Assembly: GCA_901420285.1 (NCBI GenBank) | Contig: CABDVE010000001.1 | Coordinates: 1,054,001-1,118,000 of the forward strand | Reading direction: 5' to 3' | DNA from: Stutzerimonas stutzeri | Lineage (GTDB): Bacteria; Pseudomonadota; Gammaproteobacteria; Enterobacterales; Pasteurellaceae | DNA: 64,000 nt | Part shown: positions 1 to 8,766 of the stretch, piece by piece | Numbering within the stretch: the stretch's first letter is position 1 | How the letters are laid out: every line of letters begins with the position of its first letter | The notes under the pieces: generated by a model | Told to the model about the DNA's origin: nothing | Database searches by the model: none | Seen by the model: only the letters and a program-made list of their open reading frames with translations | Program-made: the position numbers and the translations under genes

Positions 1-738
1 GGTCAAAAAATGATTACCGGCGACATTGATTTCACGGCTTAGACCCAGCCCATAACGAAAACCATGCGCTTTTTGTGGCAAAGATTCTTTGTCTTTTTTA
101 AAACGCAATTTACCTAACAAAATATCTTGTTGAGATGAGGCGTTATTCACGTTATCGGTTTGGGTATATTGCCATTCTACATCCGCTTTCCAGTCTTGGC
201 GTTCTTTCATGGAAGCCAAATAACGCTGAGCAAATTGTTGCATGGGTGGAGATAAATCTGACATTGCCCGCTCAAGTTCAATCGCTGCTTGGTGATATTG
301 TTTATTTTCAAATAGCATCACGCCCAAATCAAAACGTGGATAAGCCAGTTCCGGTTTGTCGTGAAGGATTTTTTGATAAAGCGCAATTGCACCGTTGTAG
401 TCACGCTCTGTCCTCAACATTGCCCCTAGGGCATAACGATATAGCGTAACATCGTACTGAGGTTGCGATTGATAAAGCGGCAACGTTTGTTTCAATATCC
501 CCCATTGTTGTTTTACCACACTATAGTTGATCAGTTTTTCCAATTTAGTTTGGGTATTGTCATTGGGTTCAAATGTCATCGGTGCTGAAAGTGCGGTGGA
601 TTTCTCCTGCGTTTTTATCTGTGGCTCTTCGGTTTTTGGCACAATATTCTTTTCAAAGAAAACAGGCTGTGGTGCTTGGAAGGTTTCGGCTTGAGTAGCT
701 AAGGGAAGTAGAATGATAAAATAGGGAAGTTTTTTCAT
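1..738 (-). CDS. Slam-type surface lipoprotein assembly modulator (N-terminal 246 residues, cut by window edge)
   Basis: The reading frame is open from the ATG complement at 736-738 to base 1. It starts with a signal peptide (MKKLPYFIILLPLATQA). Residues about 60-190 are helical TPR-like repeats (for example YRYALGAMLRTERDYNGAIA and FDLGVMLFENKQYHQAAIEL), followed by the start of a strand-rich region (WKADVEWQYTQTDN). This layout, periplasmic TPRs then an outer-membrane barrel, is that of Slam proteins (DUF560), which move lipoproteins to the cell surface. The neighbouring upstream gene on the same strand is a lipoprotein with a TbpB-like C-terminal domain, the expected client. The barrel lies outside the window. 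A plain TPR porin-like protein is the alternative. Confidence 0.82.
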   Translation of the reverse strand, partial: MKKLPYFIILLPLATQAETFQAPQPVFFEKNIVPKTEEPQIKTQEKSTALSAPMTFEPNDNTQTKLEKLINYSVVKQQWGILKQTLPLYQSQPQYDVTLYRYALGAMLRTERDYNGAIALYQKILHDKPELAYPRFDLGVMLFENKQYHQAAIELERAMSDLSPPMQQFAQRYLASMKERQDWKADVEWQYTQTDNVNNASSQQDILLGKLRFKKDKESLPQKAHGFRYGLGLSREINVAGNHFLT

Positions 739-753
739 AGTCGATTAGAAAGT

Positions 754-785
754 AATGCCGTTTAAACCGAAGTTCAAACGGCATT
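754..785 (-). terminator. Hairpin between the lipoprotein and Slam genes
   Basis: AATGCCGTTT (754-763) pairs with AAACGGCATT (776-785) about 20 bases after the lipoprotein stop and 16 bases before the Slam start. On the minus strand no T-run follows, so it looks more like an attenuator or mRNA 3'-end stabiliser than a full terminator. I infer that it lowers exporter output relative to the client. Confidence 0.5.
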
Positions 786-804
786 TTTATATTAAAGGAA
801 AAGT

Positions 805-2346
805 TTATTTTTGAATTTCACCACGTGTGCCGCCGAAGCCGACTGTATCTTTTCCATCAAGAGAGACTTTACCGCTAATTTCTTCCGCATTTTTACCAAA
901 GAAATCTAAAGAATAAGAACCTGATTTGTAACCTTGGGTTGCACTAGATGAAATACCAGAGCCTGAAATAGAACCCTGTTCTAATGTAATGTTATTTCCT
1001 AAGCCGGTAATAGTTCCTGAGCCTGTTTTATTTGCAAAATTAACATTGTAATCTAGTGCTCCATTATTTTCGGCATCAAATGCTTTACCACTATAATTAG
1101 CTGTTCCTTCTGTTGGAATCGCTTCTAATTTTGTTTTTAGACCAGTAATTTGTACATTCGATAGTTCATTAATACTAGAAAAATTACGAACACCTGATTT
1201 AGTATCTGCAACAATAATTGAATACGGTTGGTTATAGATTGCTTTGCCGGTAGTAATAGTTTCTCGTACTGAATAGCAATGTCCATTTATGCATTGAGAT
1301 GAAGAGCTACTTGATGTTGCATATTGGTTTTGCTTGAGTCCATTACCATATTGTCCATTATAAATTCCTTTAGCATTATTGATGATAAGTGTTTCAAGGC
1401 TAGCTTTTACAGTGTCTTCACTGGAACCTATATTGTTTTTAGCAAAATCAGTCGCTTGAGAATTATTAAGACCTTCAGCAATAGCAAGTTGGGTTAATTT
1501 TTTTACTTTGAGAGAGCGTTGTAAATTAGTTTTTGATACATTGTCTGCATTATTAATGTTATCTTGCGCAAATTGTTTTGCTTCTTCATCATTTAGCCCA
1601 CTATTTTTGGCTAATTCAATTAATTCAGCAGTTTTTTGTGCGATACGAGCTTCTTCGGCTTTACGAGCTTCTTCGGCTTTACGTGCTTCTTCAGCTTTAC
1701 GTGCTTCTTCAGCTTTACGAGCTTCTTCAGCTTTACGAGCTTCTTCAGCTTTACGAGCTTCTTCAGCTTTACGAGCTTCTTCAGCTTTACGAGCTTCTTC
1801 AGCTTTACGAGCTTCTTCAGCTTTACGAGCTTCTTCAGCTTTACGAGCTTCTTCAGCTTTACGAGCTTCTTCAGCTTTGCGTGCTTCTTCAGCTTTACGA
1901 GCTTCTTCGGCTTTACGAGCTTCTTCGGCTTTACGAGCTTCTTCGGCTTTACGAGCTTCTTCAGCCTTACGAGCTTCTTCAGCCTTACGAGCTTCTTCGG
2001 CTTTACGAGCTTCTTCAGCTTTACGAGCTTCTTCGGCTTTACGAGCTTCTTCGGCTTTGCGTGCTTCTTCAGCTTTGCGTGCTTCTTCAGCTTTGCGTGC
2101 TTCTTCAGCTTTACGTGCTTCTTCGGCTTTACGTGCTTCTTCGGCTTTACGAGCTTCTTCAGCTTTACGAGCTTCTTCAGCTTTACGTGCTTCTTCAGCT
2201 TTTTTGGCGTCTGCTACTTGTTGTTGGGTTTGTTCATTTTTAGCAGTCGGTTTGTTATCAACCGTGTTAGAGCCTCCACTACTGCTTCCACAGGCAGTAA
2301 GGGAAAATAAAATTGCTGCTGCAATGGTTGTATTTTTAAAGTTCAT
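805..2346 (-). CDS. Surface lipoprotein with a 31-copy KAEEAR helical stalk and TbpB-like C-terminal domain; likely Slam client
   Basis: The 513-residue product starts with a lipoprotein signal peptide and lipobox (LTAC, Cys19), then a Gly/Ser linker. Residues 49-234 are 31 uninterrupted KAEEAR hexapeptides, a charged sequence predicted to form one long single alpha-helix. Next are two related segments of about 40 residues (beginning ELAKNSGLNDEEA and QLAIAEGLNNSQA). Last is a Gly/Ser-rich strand domain (about 330-513) ending in GKVSLDGKDTVGFGGTRG, typical of the TbpB/fHbp-type barrel of Slam-dependent lipoproteins. The Slam gene follows on the same strand. I infer a surface protein whose barrel is held away from the membrane; its ligand is unknown. 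Frames open on the opposite strand here are a by-product of the repeat. Confidence 0.85.
   Translation of the reverse strand: MNFKNTTIAAAILFSLTACGSSSGGSNTVDNKPTAKNEQTQQQVADAKKAEEARKAEEARKAEEARKAEEARKAEEARKAEEARKAEEARKAEEARKAEEARKAEEARKAEEARKAEEARKAEEARKAEEARKAEEARKAEEARKAEEARKAEEARKAEEARKAEEARKAEEARKAEEARKAEEARKAEEARKAEEARKAEEARKAEEARKAEEARKAEEARKAEEARKAEEARIAQKTAELIELAKNSGLNDEEAKQFAQDNINNADNVSKTNLQRSLKVKKLTQLAIAEGLNNSQATDFAKNNIGSSEDTVKASLETLIINNAKGIYNGQYGNGLKQNQYATSSSSSSQCINGHCYSVRETITTGKAIYNQPYSIIVADTKSGVRNFSSINELSNVQITGLKTKLEAIPTEGTANYSGKAFDAENNGALDYNVNFANKTGSGTITGLGNNITLEQGSISGSGISSSATQGYKSGSYSLDFFGKNAEEISGKVSLDGKDTVGFGGTRGEIQK
1645..2202 (-). repeat. 31 tandem 18-bp repeats encoding KAEEAR
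   Basis: The tract is 558 bp, exactly 31 units of 18 bp. Protein units are identical, while third positions vary (Ala GCT/GCC, Glu GAA, Arg CGT/CGC and others), so sequence is held at protein level. A unit gain or loss keeps the frame, so stalk length may vary between strains. Confidence 0.95.
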
Positions 2347-2478
2347 GTAAGACCTCTGTAATAAATGTAGGATTAAAAAGCAAAAGAATTATAATTTTTC
2401 GCTAATTTGTGTACAATTAACCAATAATTACAGAAGGTTACCGAATTGCGGTAGTTATTTACCTTGCGAGAGTAGAAT

Positions 2479-2886
2479 ATGAAAATTAATGAAAAAATTC
2501 GTCAATTACGTGAACAACACCAATTATCTCAAGAAAATATGGCGGATAAATTAGGCATGTCGGTGACCGGTTATGCCAAAATTGAACGAGGTGAAGTGCG
2601 TTCAAATCTGCCACGTTTGGAGCAAATTTCTGAAGTGTTTGATATGGATATTTGCGAATTGCTTTCTTATGGGGAATCTGAAAAAGTTTATTTTAATAAT
2701 TCAGTCACAGAATCAACAAATTCAAATAATTTCTTATTCGCTGTCGGTAATGATAATTTAGAAAAAGCCATTCAACAATTGCAATTAATTATTTCTCATA
2801 AAGACGAGCTATTGGCACAAAAAGATAAAATTATTCTAGGCTTAGAGCGGGAAATTGCTTTGCTGAGAAATATGCACAAAGCATAG
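2479..2886 (+). CDS. XRE-family regulator with C-terminal coiled coil
   Basis: The 135-residue protein has a Cro/C1-type helix-turn-helix at about residues 4-60 (LSQENMADKLGMSVTGYAKI), an Asn/Ser-rich linker, and a heptad-like tail (about 92-130, KDELLAQKDKIILGLEREIA) suited to oligomerisation. It is divergent from the lipoprotein gene, with 132 bp between starts. The intergenic region has inverted elements (ggttacc...gggtagtt type near 2436-2465) that could be its operator. I infer control of the lipoprotein-Slam operon, itself, or both. A close paralogue lies at 42420-42815. Confidence 0.8.
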   Translation: MKINEKIRQLREQHQLSQENMADKLGMSVTGYAKIERGEVRSNLPRLEQISEVFDMDICELLSYGESEKVYFNNSVTESTNSNNFLFAVGNDNLEKAIQQLQLIISHKDELLAQKDKIILGLEREIALLRNMHKA

Positions 2887-2926
2887 TAACGAGCTGACAA
2901 TAACAAGAAAAAATAACTAAAAAGAA

Positions 2927-2968
2927 GACCGCACTTTGATCCTATCAATCAAAGTGCGGTCGTTTTTT
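2927..2968 (+). terminator. Inverted uptake-signal pair acting as terminator
   Basis: GACCGCACTTTGAT (2927-2940) and ATCAAAGTGCGGTC (2948-2961) form a 14-bp stem followed by CGTTTTTT. It ends the XRE transcript. Both arms contain the uptake-signal core. Confidence 0.9.
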
Positions 2969-2977
2969 ACGATGTTT

Positions 2978-3435
2978 TTACGCTGCGTGTTTTGGTTGTT
3001 TAAACACAGTGACTTCAGGCGCTTGGCCTGTGAATTTTTCTACTTGTACGATACAAGTATTTGGCGAGTTACCTTGTGCCAGTTTGGACGTGCCTTCGTC
3101 GCGGGTAAGCACGTTCGGGCAGCCGTTTTTGCACAATGGTTTTTCGCTTTCGCCTAAATCCATCGGGTCATACCACGCGCCTTCGTGAAGCGCCACCGTG
3201 CCTTTGATGATGTTTTCCGTCACCACGGCACCGGCAAGCACTTGTCCGCGTTTGCTGTGAATGCGCACGATGTCGCCGTCTTTAATGCCACGCGCTGCGG
3301 CATCTTCCGGGTGAATCATTACCGGCTCACGATCGTTGACCGCGTATTTTTGGCGTAGAGAAGTGTGCGCCAATTGGCTATGCAAGCGGTAATACGGATG
3401 CGGTGTTACCAAGGCGAGTGGATATTGCCCTGCAT
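2978..3435 (-). pseudogene. torZ: 3' remnant of a TMAO/biotin-sulfoxide reductase gene (torZ/bisC type)
   Basis: About 145 residues match the C-terminal molybdopterin-dinucleotide-binding domain of TorZ/BisC reductases: [16 protein letters not shown], then GDIVRIHSKRGQVLAGAVVT and a tail with CPNVLTRDEGTSKLAQG. The intact enzyme is about 800 residues, so the N-terminal three quarters, including the catalytic site, are absent. Homology can be followed slightly past the only Met, to LALVTP, where the frame is lost and sequence runs into a cytochrome fragment. Not functional as a reductase. Confidence 0.85.
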
Positions 3436-3591
3436 TTCATACCAAACATCTTTTTGAGGAACATGACAGTCGGCACACTCCGCACGAATGCCTTTTGCAT
3501 TAGAAAAATGGCTGGAACTTTCCCATTCTTCCTTAGGCTGATTCATAGAATGGCAACTGATACAAAATTCTTGCGAGCTGGTTTTGTGCAT
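3406..3591 (-). pseudogene. torY: Fragment of a NapC/TorY-type multihaem cytochrome c
   Basis: The 61-residue frame carries two haem-binding motifs, CISCH and CADCH, in the spacing of the NapC/NirT/TorY quinol dehydrogenases ([10 protein letters not shown] ... [13 protein letters not shown]). An in-frame stop sits two codons before the first Met, so the membrane anchor is missing. After the second motif the sequence runs into torZ-like coding in another frame. In Haemophilus torY lies just upstream of torZ, so one deletion removing the rest of torY and most of torZ, plus a frameshift, explains the locus. Confidence 0.8.
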
Positions 3592-3611
3592 GACAAATTA
3601 CGCTCCCCATA

Positions 3612-3656
3612 AAATAGCACCGCATTGAACTCTTGAAATAGCACCGCATTGAAACG
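3612..3656. repeat. Two direct copies of the AATAGCACCGCATTGAA motif
   Basis: Two copies in the same orientation, 26 bp apart, upstream of the torY fragment. This is the second high-copy motif of the window. The rest of 3592-3866 has no gene and holds the presumed pntAB promoter. Confidence 0.85.
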
Positions 3657-3866
3657 AATAAATTGGCCCGGGACAATGTTGTTTGCCGCATTTTCCTTCA
3701 TTTTTATGCAACCTATCGCAATATCTTGTAAAACCAGTTAAAAAAGCCTACCTCTTTTAAAGGGAACAGTGATAGAGTGAATGCCGCTTGACGTTTGTCA
3801 TTTACAGGAAAATGGGGCAGCCCATTTCGCAATCATCAACCCAATCATCAAACAGAGGGAAACAGT

Positions 3867-5399
3867 ATGTTAATTGGTGTACCAAGAGAGCTGCTTGATA
3901 ATGAAAGCCGTGTGGCGGCGACGCCGAAAACGGTTCAGCAGATCTTGAAATTGGGCTTTGACGTGATCGTGGAACACGATGCAGGTTTTAAAGCGAGTTT
4001 TGAGGATCAAGCATTTTTAGACGCGGGCGCGAAAATTGGCACGGCAGCTGAAATTTGGCAAGCGGATATTATCTTTAAGGTGAATCCGCCAACGGATGAA
4101 GAAATTGCCCAAATGAAAGAGGGCGCGACGCTTGTGAGCTTCATTTGGCGTATGCAAAATCCGGAGCTCATGAAAAAACTGACCACGAAGAAAATCAATG
4201 TACTTGCGATGGATGCGGTGCCGCGGATTTCACGTGCGCAAGCTTTGGATGCGCTTTCCTCTATGGCGAATATTTCCGGTTATCGTGCGGTGATTGAAGC
4301 CGCCCACGAGTTTGGCAGTTTCTTCACCGGTCAAATTACCGCGGCAGGTAAAGTCCCGCCGGCTAAAGTGTTGGTGATCGGTGCAGGCGTCGCGGGCTTG
4401 GCGGCAATCGGTGCGGCAAACAGCCTTGGTGCGATTGTGCGTGCTTTTGACTCTCGTCCTGAAGTGAAAGAGCAAGTGCAAAGTATGGGGGCAAGCTTCT
4501 TAGAAATCGATTTCAAAGAAGAAGGCGGCAGCGGTGATGGTTATGCGAAAGTGATGTCGGAAGAATTCAACCGTCGTGCAATGGCGCTTTATGCAGAACA
4601 AGCCAAAGAAGTGGATATTATTATCACCACCGCAGCGATTCCGGGTAAACCGGCGCCACGTTTAATTACCAAAGAAATGGTGGATTCCATGAAACCGGGT
4701 TCGGTGATTGTGGATTTGGCGGCAGCAACGGGTGGTAACTGCGAATATACCGAAGCCGGTAAAGTGGTGACCACAGAAAACCAAGTGAAAATTATCGGTT
4801 ACACCGATTTCCCAAGCCGTTTGCCAACGCAATCTTCTCAACTTTACGGCACAAACTTAGTGAATTTATTGAAACTGTTGTGCAAAGAGAAAGATGGCAA
4901 CATCAATATTGATTTTGACGATGTGGTATTACGTGGTGTGACCGTGGTGCGTGATGGGGAAGAAATTCCGCCAGCACAAATCCAAGTATCCGCTCAACCA
5001 AAACAAGAAGCAAAAGCGGCGCCGGCAGTCGAGAAAAAAGAAGCCAAACCGGCTGATCCGCTCGTGAAATACGGCGTAATGGCAGGTGTCGGCGTGTTGT
5101 TTCTGTGGTTAGCTTCTGTGGCACCGGCAGCCTTCTTATCACACTTCACCGTGTTTGTATTGGCTTGTGTAGTGGGTTATTACGTAGTTTGGAACGTCAG
5201 CCATGCACTTCACACCCCATTAATGGCGGTCACCAATGCGATTTCCGGTATTATCATCGTGGGTGCGTTATTGCAAATCGGTCAAGGCAACTTCTTTATT
5301 AGCGCACTTGCCTTTGTGGCAATTTTGGTGGCAAGCATCAATATTTTTGGTGGCTTCCGCGTGACACAACGTATGTTAGCAATGTTTAGAAAAGGTTAA
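3867..5399 (+). CDS. pntA: NAD(P) transhydrogenase subunit alpha
   Basis: Inner-membrane proton-translocating transhydrogenase subunit that binds NAD(H). The ATG at 3867 (AGAGGG at -14 to -9, then [20 protein letters not shown]) gives 510 residues, the E. coli length; a longer upstream extension has no support. The N-terminal AlaDH/PNT domain includes the dinucleotide fold [17 protein letters not shown]. An Ala/Lys linker (about 395-420) leads to four membrane segments at the C-terminus. It is followed by pntB after 10 bp, so the two form an operon. Confidence 0.97.
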   Translation: MLIGVPRELLDNESRVAATPKTVQQILKLGFDVIVEHDAGFKASFEDQAFLDAGAKIGTAAEIWQADIIFKVNPPTDEEIAQMKEGATLVSFIWRMQNPELMKKLTTKKINVLAMDAVPRISRAQALDALSSMANISGYRAVIEAAHEFGSFFTGQITAAGKVPPAKVLVIGAGVAGLAAIGAANSLGAIVRAFDSRPEVKEQVQSMGASFLEIDFKEEGGSGDGYAKVMSEEFNRRAMALYAEQAKEVDIIITTAAIPGKPAPRLITKEMVDSMKPGSVIVDLAAATGGNCEYTEAGKVVTTENQVKIIGYTDFPSRLPTQSSQLYGTNLVNLLKLLCKEKDGNINIDFDDVVLRGVTVVRDGEEIPPAQIQVSAQPKQEAKAAPAVEKKEAKPADPLVKYGVMAGVGVLFLWLASVAPAAFLSHFTVFVLACVVGYYVVWNVSHALHTPLMAVTNAISGIIIVGALLQIGQGNFFISALAFVAILVASINIFGGFRVTQRMLAMFRKG

Positions 5400-5409
5400 G
5401 GAGCGCACA

Positions 5410-6834
5410 ATGTCTGAAGGTTTAGTACAGGCTGCGTATATTTTGGCAGCATTACTTTTCATCATGAGTTTGGCCGGTCTTTCTAAACATGAAACCGCCA
5501 AAGCGGGTTGCTGGTTCGGGATTGTCGGGATGACAATCGCCCTTATCGCCACCATTTTCGGGCCGCATTCAGAAGGCACATTCTGGATCATCATCGCAAT
5601 GATTATCGGTGGGGCAATCGGCGTACAACGCGCATTAAAAGTTGAAATGACCGAAATGCCGGAACTAGTGGCGATTCTTCACAGTTTTGTGGGTTTGGCT
5701 GCGGTGCTGGTAGGTTTTAACAGCTACGGTTTACATCACAATGCGGTGCTGCCGGAAGGGTTGGATGCGGTGGCGCAAGCGGCGTTTATCGCCGAACAAG
5801 CGGTGTTGAGCAACATCCACAATATAGAAGTGTTCCTCGGCATCTTTATCGGTGCGGTCACCTTTACCGGTTCCGTAGTCGCGTTCGGTAAACTTAGCGG
5901 CAAAATCAATTCAAAAGCGCTCATGTTGCCACATCGTCATAAACTCAATTTAGCAGCATTAGTGGTGTCTGCTTTATTGATGGTGGCGTTCTTAAACAAT
6001 CCGGATAATATTTTCCCGGTATTACTAATGACGGCGATTGCCCTTGCATTCGGCTGGCATTTAGTGGCGTCTATAGGCGGTGCGGATATGCCGGTGGTGG
6101 TGTCAATGCTTAACTCCTATTCCGGTTGGGCGGCGGCCGCGGCGGGTTTTATGTTGAACAACGACTTGCTTATCGTGACCGGTGCCCTGGTAGGTTCTTC
6201 CGGTGCGATTCTTTCTTACATTATGTGTAAAGCGATGAACCGTTCATTTATCAGCGTCATCGCCGGTGGTTTTGGTAACGATGTTCAAGTATCTTCCGAT
6301 GAAGAACAAGGCGAGCATCGCGAAACTACGGCAGAAGAGGTGGCGGAATTGTTGAAAAATGCCAATTCTGTCATTATCACGCCAGGATACGGTATGGCGG
6401 TCGCGCAAGCGCAATATCCGGTTGCCGATCTAACCGCGAAACTGCGCGAACGCGGCGTGAATGTACGCTTCGGTATTCATCCGGTTGCCGGCCGTTTACC
6501 GGGCCATATGAACGTACTGTTAGCGGAAGCGAAAGTGCCTTACGACGTGGTGCTTGAAATGGACGAAATCAATGACGATTTTGCCGATACCGATGTGGTA
6601 TTGGTTATTGGCGCCAACGACACGGTAAACCCAGCGGCGATGGAAGATCCGAACAGCCCAATCACCGGTATGCCGGTATTGGAAGTGTGGAAAGCTCAAA
6701 ATGTAATCGTCTTCAAGCGTTCGATGGCGGTGGGCTATGCCGGCGTACAAAATCCGTTGTTCTTCAAAGAAAACACGCAAATGCTTTTTGGTGATGCGAA
6801 AGAACGGGTAGAGGATATTTTAAAAGCGTTGTAA
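5410..6834 (+). CDS. pntB: NAD(P) transhydrogenase subunit beta
   Basis: The 474-residue product has about eight to nine N-terminal membrane helices that form the proton channel with PntA, then a cytosolic NADP(H)-binding domain (about 290-474) with [28 protein letters not shown] and [13 protein letters not shown]. It reduces NADP+ with NADH, driven by the proton gradient. GAGC precedes the start by 7 bp. An uptake-signal terminator follows at 6849. Confidence 0.97.
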   Translation: MSEGLVQAAYILAALLFIMSLAGLSKHETAKAGCWFGIVGMTIALIATIFGPHSEGTFWIIIAMIIGGAIGVQRALKVEMTEMPELVAILHSFVGLAAVLVGFNSYGLHHNAVLPEGLDAVAQAAFIAEQAVLSNIHNIEVFLGIFIGAVTFTGSVVAFGKLSGKINSKALMLPHRHKLNLAALVVSALLMVAFLNNPDNIFPVLLMTAIALAFGWHLVASIGGADMPVVVSMLNSYSGWAAAAAGFMLNNDLLIVTGALVGSSGAILSYIMCKAMNRSFISVIAGGFGNDVQVSSDEEQGEHRETTAEEVAELLKNANSVIITPGYGMAVAQAQYPVADLTAKLRERGVNVRFGIHPVAGRLPGHMNVLLAEAKVPYDVVLEMDEINDDFADTDVVLVIGANDTVNPAAMEDPNSPITGMPVLEVWKAQNVIVFKRSMAVGYAGVQNPLFFKENTQMLFGDAKERVEDILKAL

Positions 6835-6848
6835 AACGCGCTAAAAAC

Positions 6849-6882
6849 AACCGCACTTTAGGAGACTGAAGTGCGGTTTTTT
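6849..6882 (+). terminator. pntAB terminator made of paired uptake signals
   Basis: AACCGCACTT (6849-6858) pairs with AAGTGCGGTT (6869-6878), followed by TTTTTT. Confidence 0.9.
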
Positions 6883-6949
6883 ATGTCCGATTGAACGCAG
6901 GATTTTTTCATCAAATCGATCTGTTATTTCCAATACGCTGAGATCGCTC

Positions 6950-6992
6950 AACAGCACCGCATTGGAACGGCTTTGAATGCGGTGCTGTTTTG
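6950..6992. repeat. Inverted pair of the AGCACCGCATT motif
   Basis: AACAGCACCGCATT (6950-6963) and AATGCGGTGCTGTT (6976-6989) form a 14-bp stem with a 12-base loop and TTTT after it, between convergent pntB and the TRIC gene. It can act as a terminator in either direction. Confidence 0.85.
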
Positions 6993-7077
6993 AATAGAGA
7001 AAAATGAAAAGACTTAAGCTTTAGATAAATTCCACAGCCGCGCGGCACGCCGTAATTTCGGTTTTGTGTCATTACCG

Positions 7078-7740
7078 CTATTTCTTTTTTTTAGGTAATT
7101 TATCTTGTTCTTGTGGCGTGAGATCTTGATAGTTAAACACCGGTAAGCCCCATTCGAAACGAATCGCCAAAATGCGTAAGGTAAAGCTGCTTATTAAGGT
7201 GAGGAGTACAGCGAGATTGTGTTCCATTTGCAGCATACTGAAAGCGTAATAAATGAGCGTGGCGAACAAGGCAACGCTGGCGTAGAGTTCTTTTTGGAAT
7301 ACGAGAGGAATACGGTTGCAAAGCAAATCTCGTAATACACCACCGAAAGCTCCGGTGATACAGCCGGCAATACAGACGATTGTTAAGCTGTATCCCATAT
7401 CCATGGCGATTTGCGCCCCGATGATGGAATATACCACCAAACCCATGGCGTCCAACACTAAGAAAATGGTGCGAAAATAGCGCATAAAGTGATTAATAAA
7501 TGGCGCCACATATACAGTAATGACGGCTGCGGTCGCCACCATTAAAAAATATTCGGGATGTTTCACCCAGCCAAGCGGGTAGTGCCCAAGTAACACATCG
7601 CGCACCGAGCCGCCACCGATGGCGGTTACCGAAGCAATGATAATTACGCCGAAAATATCCATTTTTTCTCTACCGGCGGCTAAAGCGCCCGTCATTCCTT
7701 CGGCAGTGATACCGATAATGTATAAAACGCTGAGTAACAT
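7078..7740 (-). CDS. TRIC-type cation channel family membrane protein (YadS/YicG group)
   Basis: The 220-residue protein has about seven hydrophobic helices and two copies of the family repeat, seen as [19 protein letters not shown] (about residues 41-59) and [20 protein letters not shown] (about 126-145). The GGG/GGxLRD signatures mark the bacterial trimeric intracellular cation channel (UPF0126) family. It is a single-gene unit ending in a Lys-rich tail (KLPKKKK). Physiological role in this organism is not shown by context. Confidence 0.85.
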   Translation of the reverse strand: MLLSVLYIIGITAEGMTGALAAGREKMDIFGVIIIASVTAIGGGSVRDVLLGHYPLGWVKHPEYFLMVATAAVITVYVAPFINHFMRYFRTIFLVLDAMGLVVYSIIGAQIAMDMGYSLTIVCIAGCITGAFGGVLRDLLCNRIPLVFQKELYASVALFATLIYYAFSMLQMEHNLAVLLTLISSFTLRILAIRFEWGLPVFNYQDLTPQEQDKLPKKKK

Positions 7741-7862
7741 TTAATGTTCCTTGTGAAGCCTTGTTAAACATGCAAAGGTGCGATTAAAAGCGGGCTCATT
7801 CTACTTTAAAACAAGGCTGATTTTTAGCATAATGGCGCATTATTTTTGCATAGGTTTAGGTT

Positions 7863-8663
7863 ATGTCGGAACATTCTTCAACTTTTCGCGCGGCATTGCT
7901 TGCTGTACTGTCCATCGGTATGGTGCTGGCGGTGGATCTTTTTATGTTTTCCTTACAATTACAGCCACAAGCCATTCCACATTTGGCGGTGGGCGTGTTA
8001 ACGGCGCAATTGCTTTCTTTGTTGGTTTTTTATAAAGGCGAAATTTGTCCGGGGCAATGCGCTCGGTTGGTTAAAGTAAATTTGGTTTTTGCGCTTTACT
8101 GGATGGTTTGGTTGGTGATCAGTTTGTTACCGGCTTACCACTATACGCTGACCAATCTGATGAGTTTATGTGGCTTGTCCGTTGTTTATTTTATTTACAA
8201 ACAACCGAAAGCGCATAATTTGCGTAACGGCTTTTTACGCATGGCAGCGTTGGTGGCGGGCTTTGGTTTGTTAACTTATTTGATGTTATTCGGTATATTG
8301 CCATCGGGCGCCTTCGTCGAATATAACCCGCTTGCACCAATGCTCACCGGCGTGGTACTGGTGAATTTAACTTTAGTCATTGCGCGTAATCGTTTGCAAG
8401 GTTTTATCGCCTTATTGCCGCCTACGATGGTTCTCCTGCTTGCCTTTAATGCGGTGCTAATTTTCATCCTCATACTGCTCGGCGGCGAAAATGAACCGAA
8501 CGCTGAAGGTGTTTTTGCGTATGCCATTTATTTTGTCTGCCATTTTGCTATTGCGGCGATTTTGGTGATTCATAGCTTGCAAAAATGGACGTTAAGCACC
8601 AACAGCCTGTTTATCTTGCTTTTTATCGCCTCTTGTTTACCGCTTTGGATGTTGTTCGTTTAA
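7863..8663 (+). CDS. Multi-pass inner-membrane protein, function unknown
   Basis: The 266-residue product is mostly hydrophobic with about eight predicted membrane segments, with short polar loops (CPGQCARLVK near 60, KQPKAHNLRNG near 118, GGENEPNAEG near 205). I recognise no catalytic motif or named family. It stands alone, convergent with gyrA, sharing the strong terminator at 8726. The start at 7863 is preceded by only a weak AGGTT. It contains one AATGCGGTGCT motif in its coding region (8449). Confidence 0.7.
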   Translation: MSEHSSTFRAALLAVLSIGMVLAVDLFMFSLQLQPQAIPHLAVGVLTAQLLSLLVFYKGEICPGQCARLVKVNLVFALYWMVWLVISLLPAYHYTLTNLMSLCGLSVVYFIYKQPKAHNLRNGFLRMAALVAGFGLLTYLMLFGILPSGAFVEYNPLAPMLTGVVLVNLTLVIARNRLQGFIALLPPTMVLLLAFNAVLIFILILLGGENEPNAEGVFAYAIYFVCHFAIAAILVIHSLQKWTLSTNSLFILLFIASCLPLWMLFV

Positions 8664-8725
8664 TGGAAAAACAGAATCATTTTGCCGCTTGTGGATATGG
8701 TTTCAATGCGGTGCTATTTTAATAA

Positions 8726-8760
8726 ACCAAAAAGTGCGGGAAAATCCCGCACTTTTTGGT
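8726..8760. terminator. Bidirectional terminator between the membrane protein gene and gyrA
   Basis: ACCAAAAAGTGCGGGA and its complement TCCCGCACTTTTTGGT form a near-perfect 16-bp stem with an AAA loop, A-rich before and T-rich after. The arms hold a one-base variant of the uptake signal. Confidence 0.9.
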
Positions 8761-8766
8761 TTCAGA

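Noticed and set aside
1508-2350. Long open frames on the plus strand across the lipoprotein repeat (three overlapping, 221-280 codons)
   Set aside because: An 18-bp repeat without stops keeps every frame open. These are mirror images of the KAEEAR tract with low-complexity products (ASSALR, LLQLYE, FFSFTS) and no RBS.
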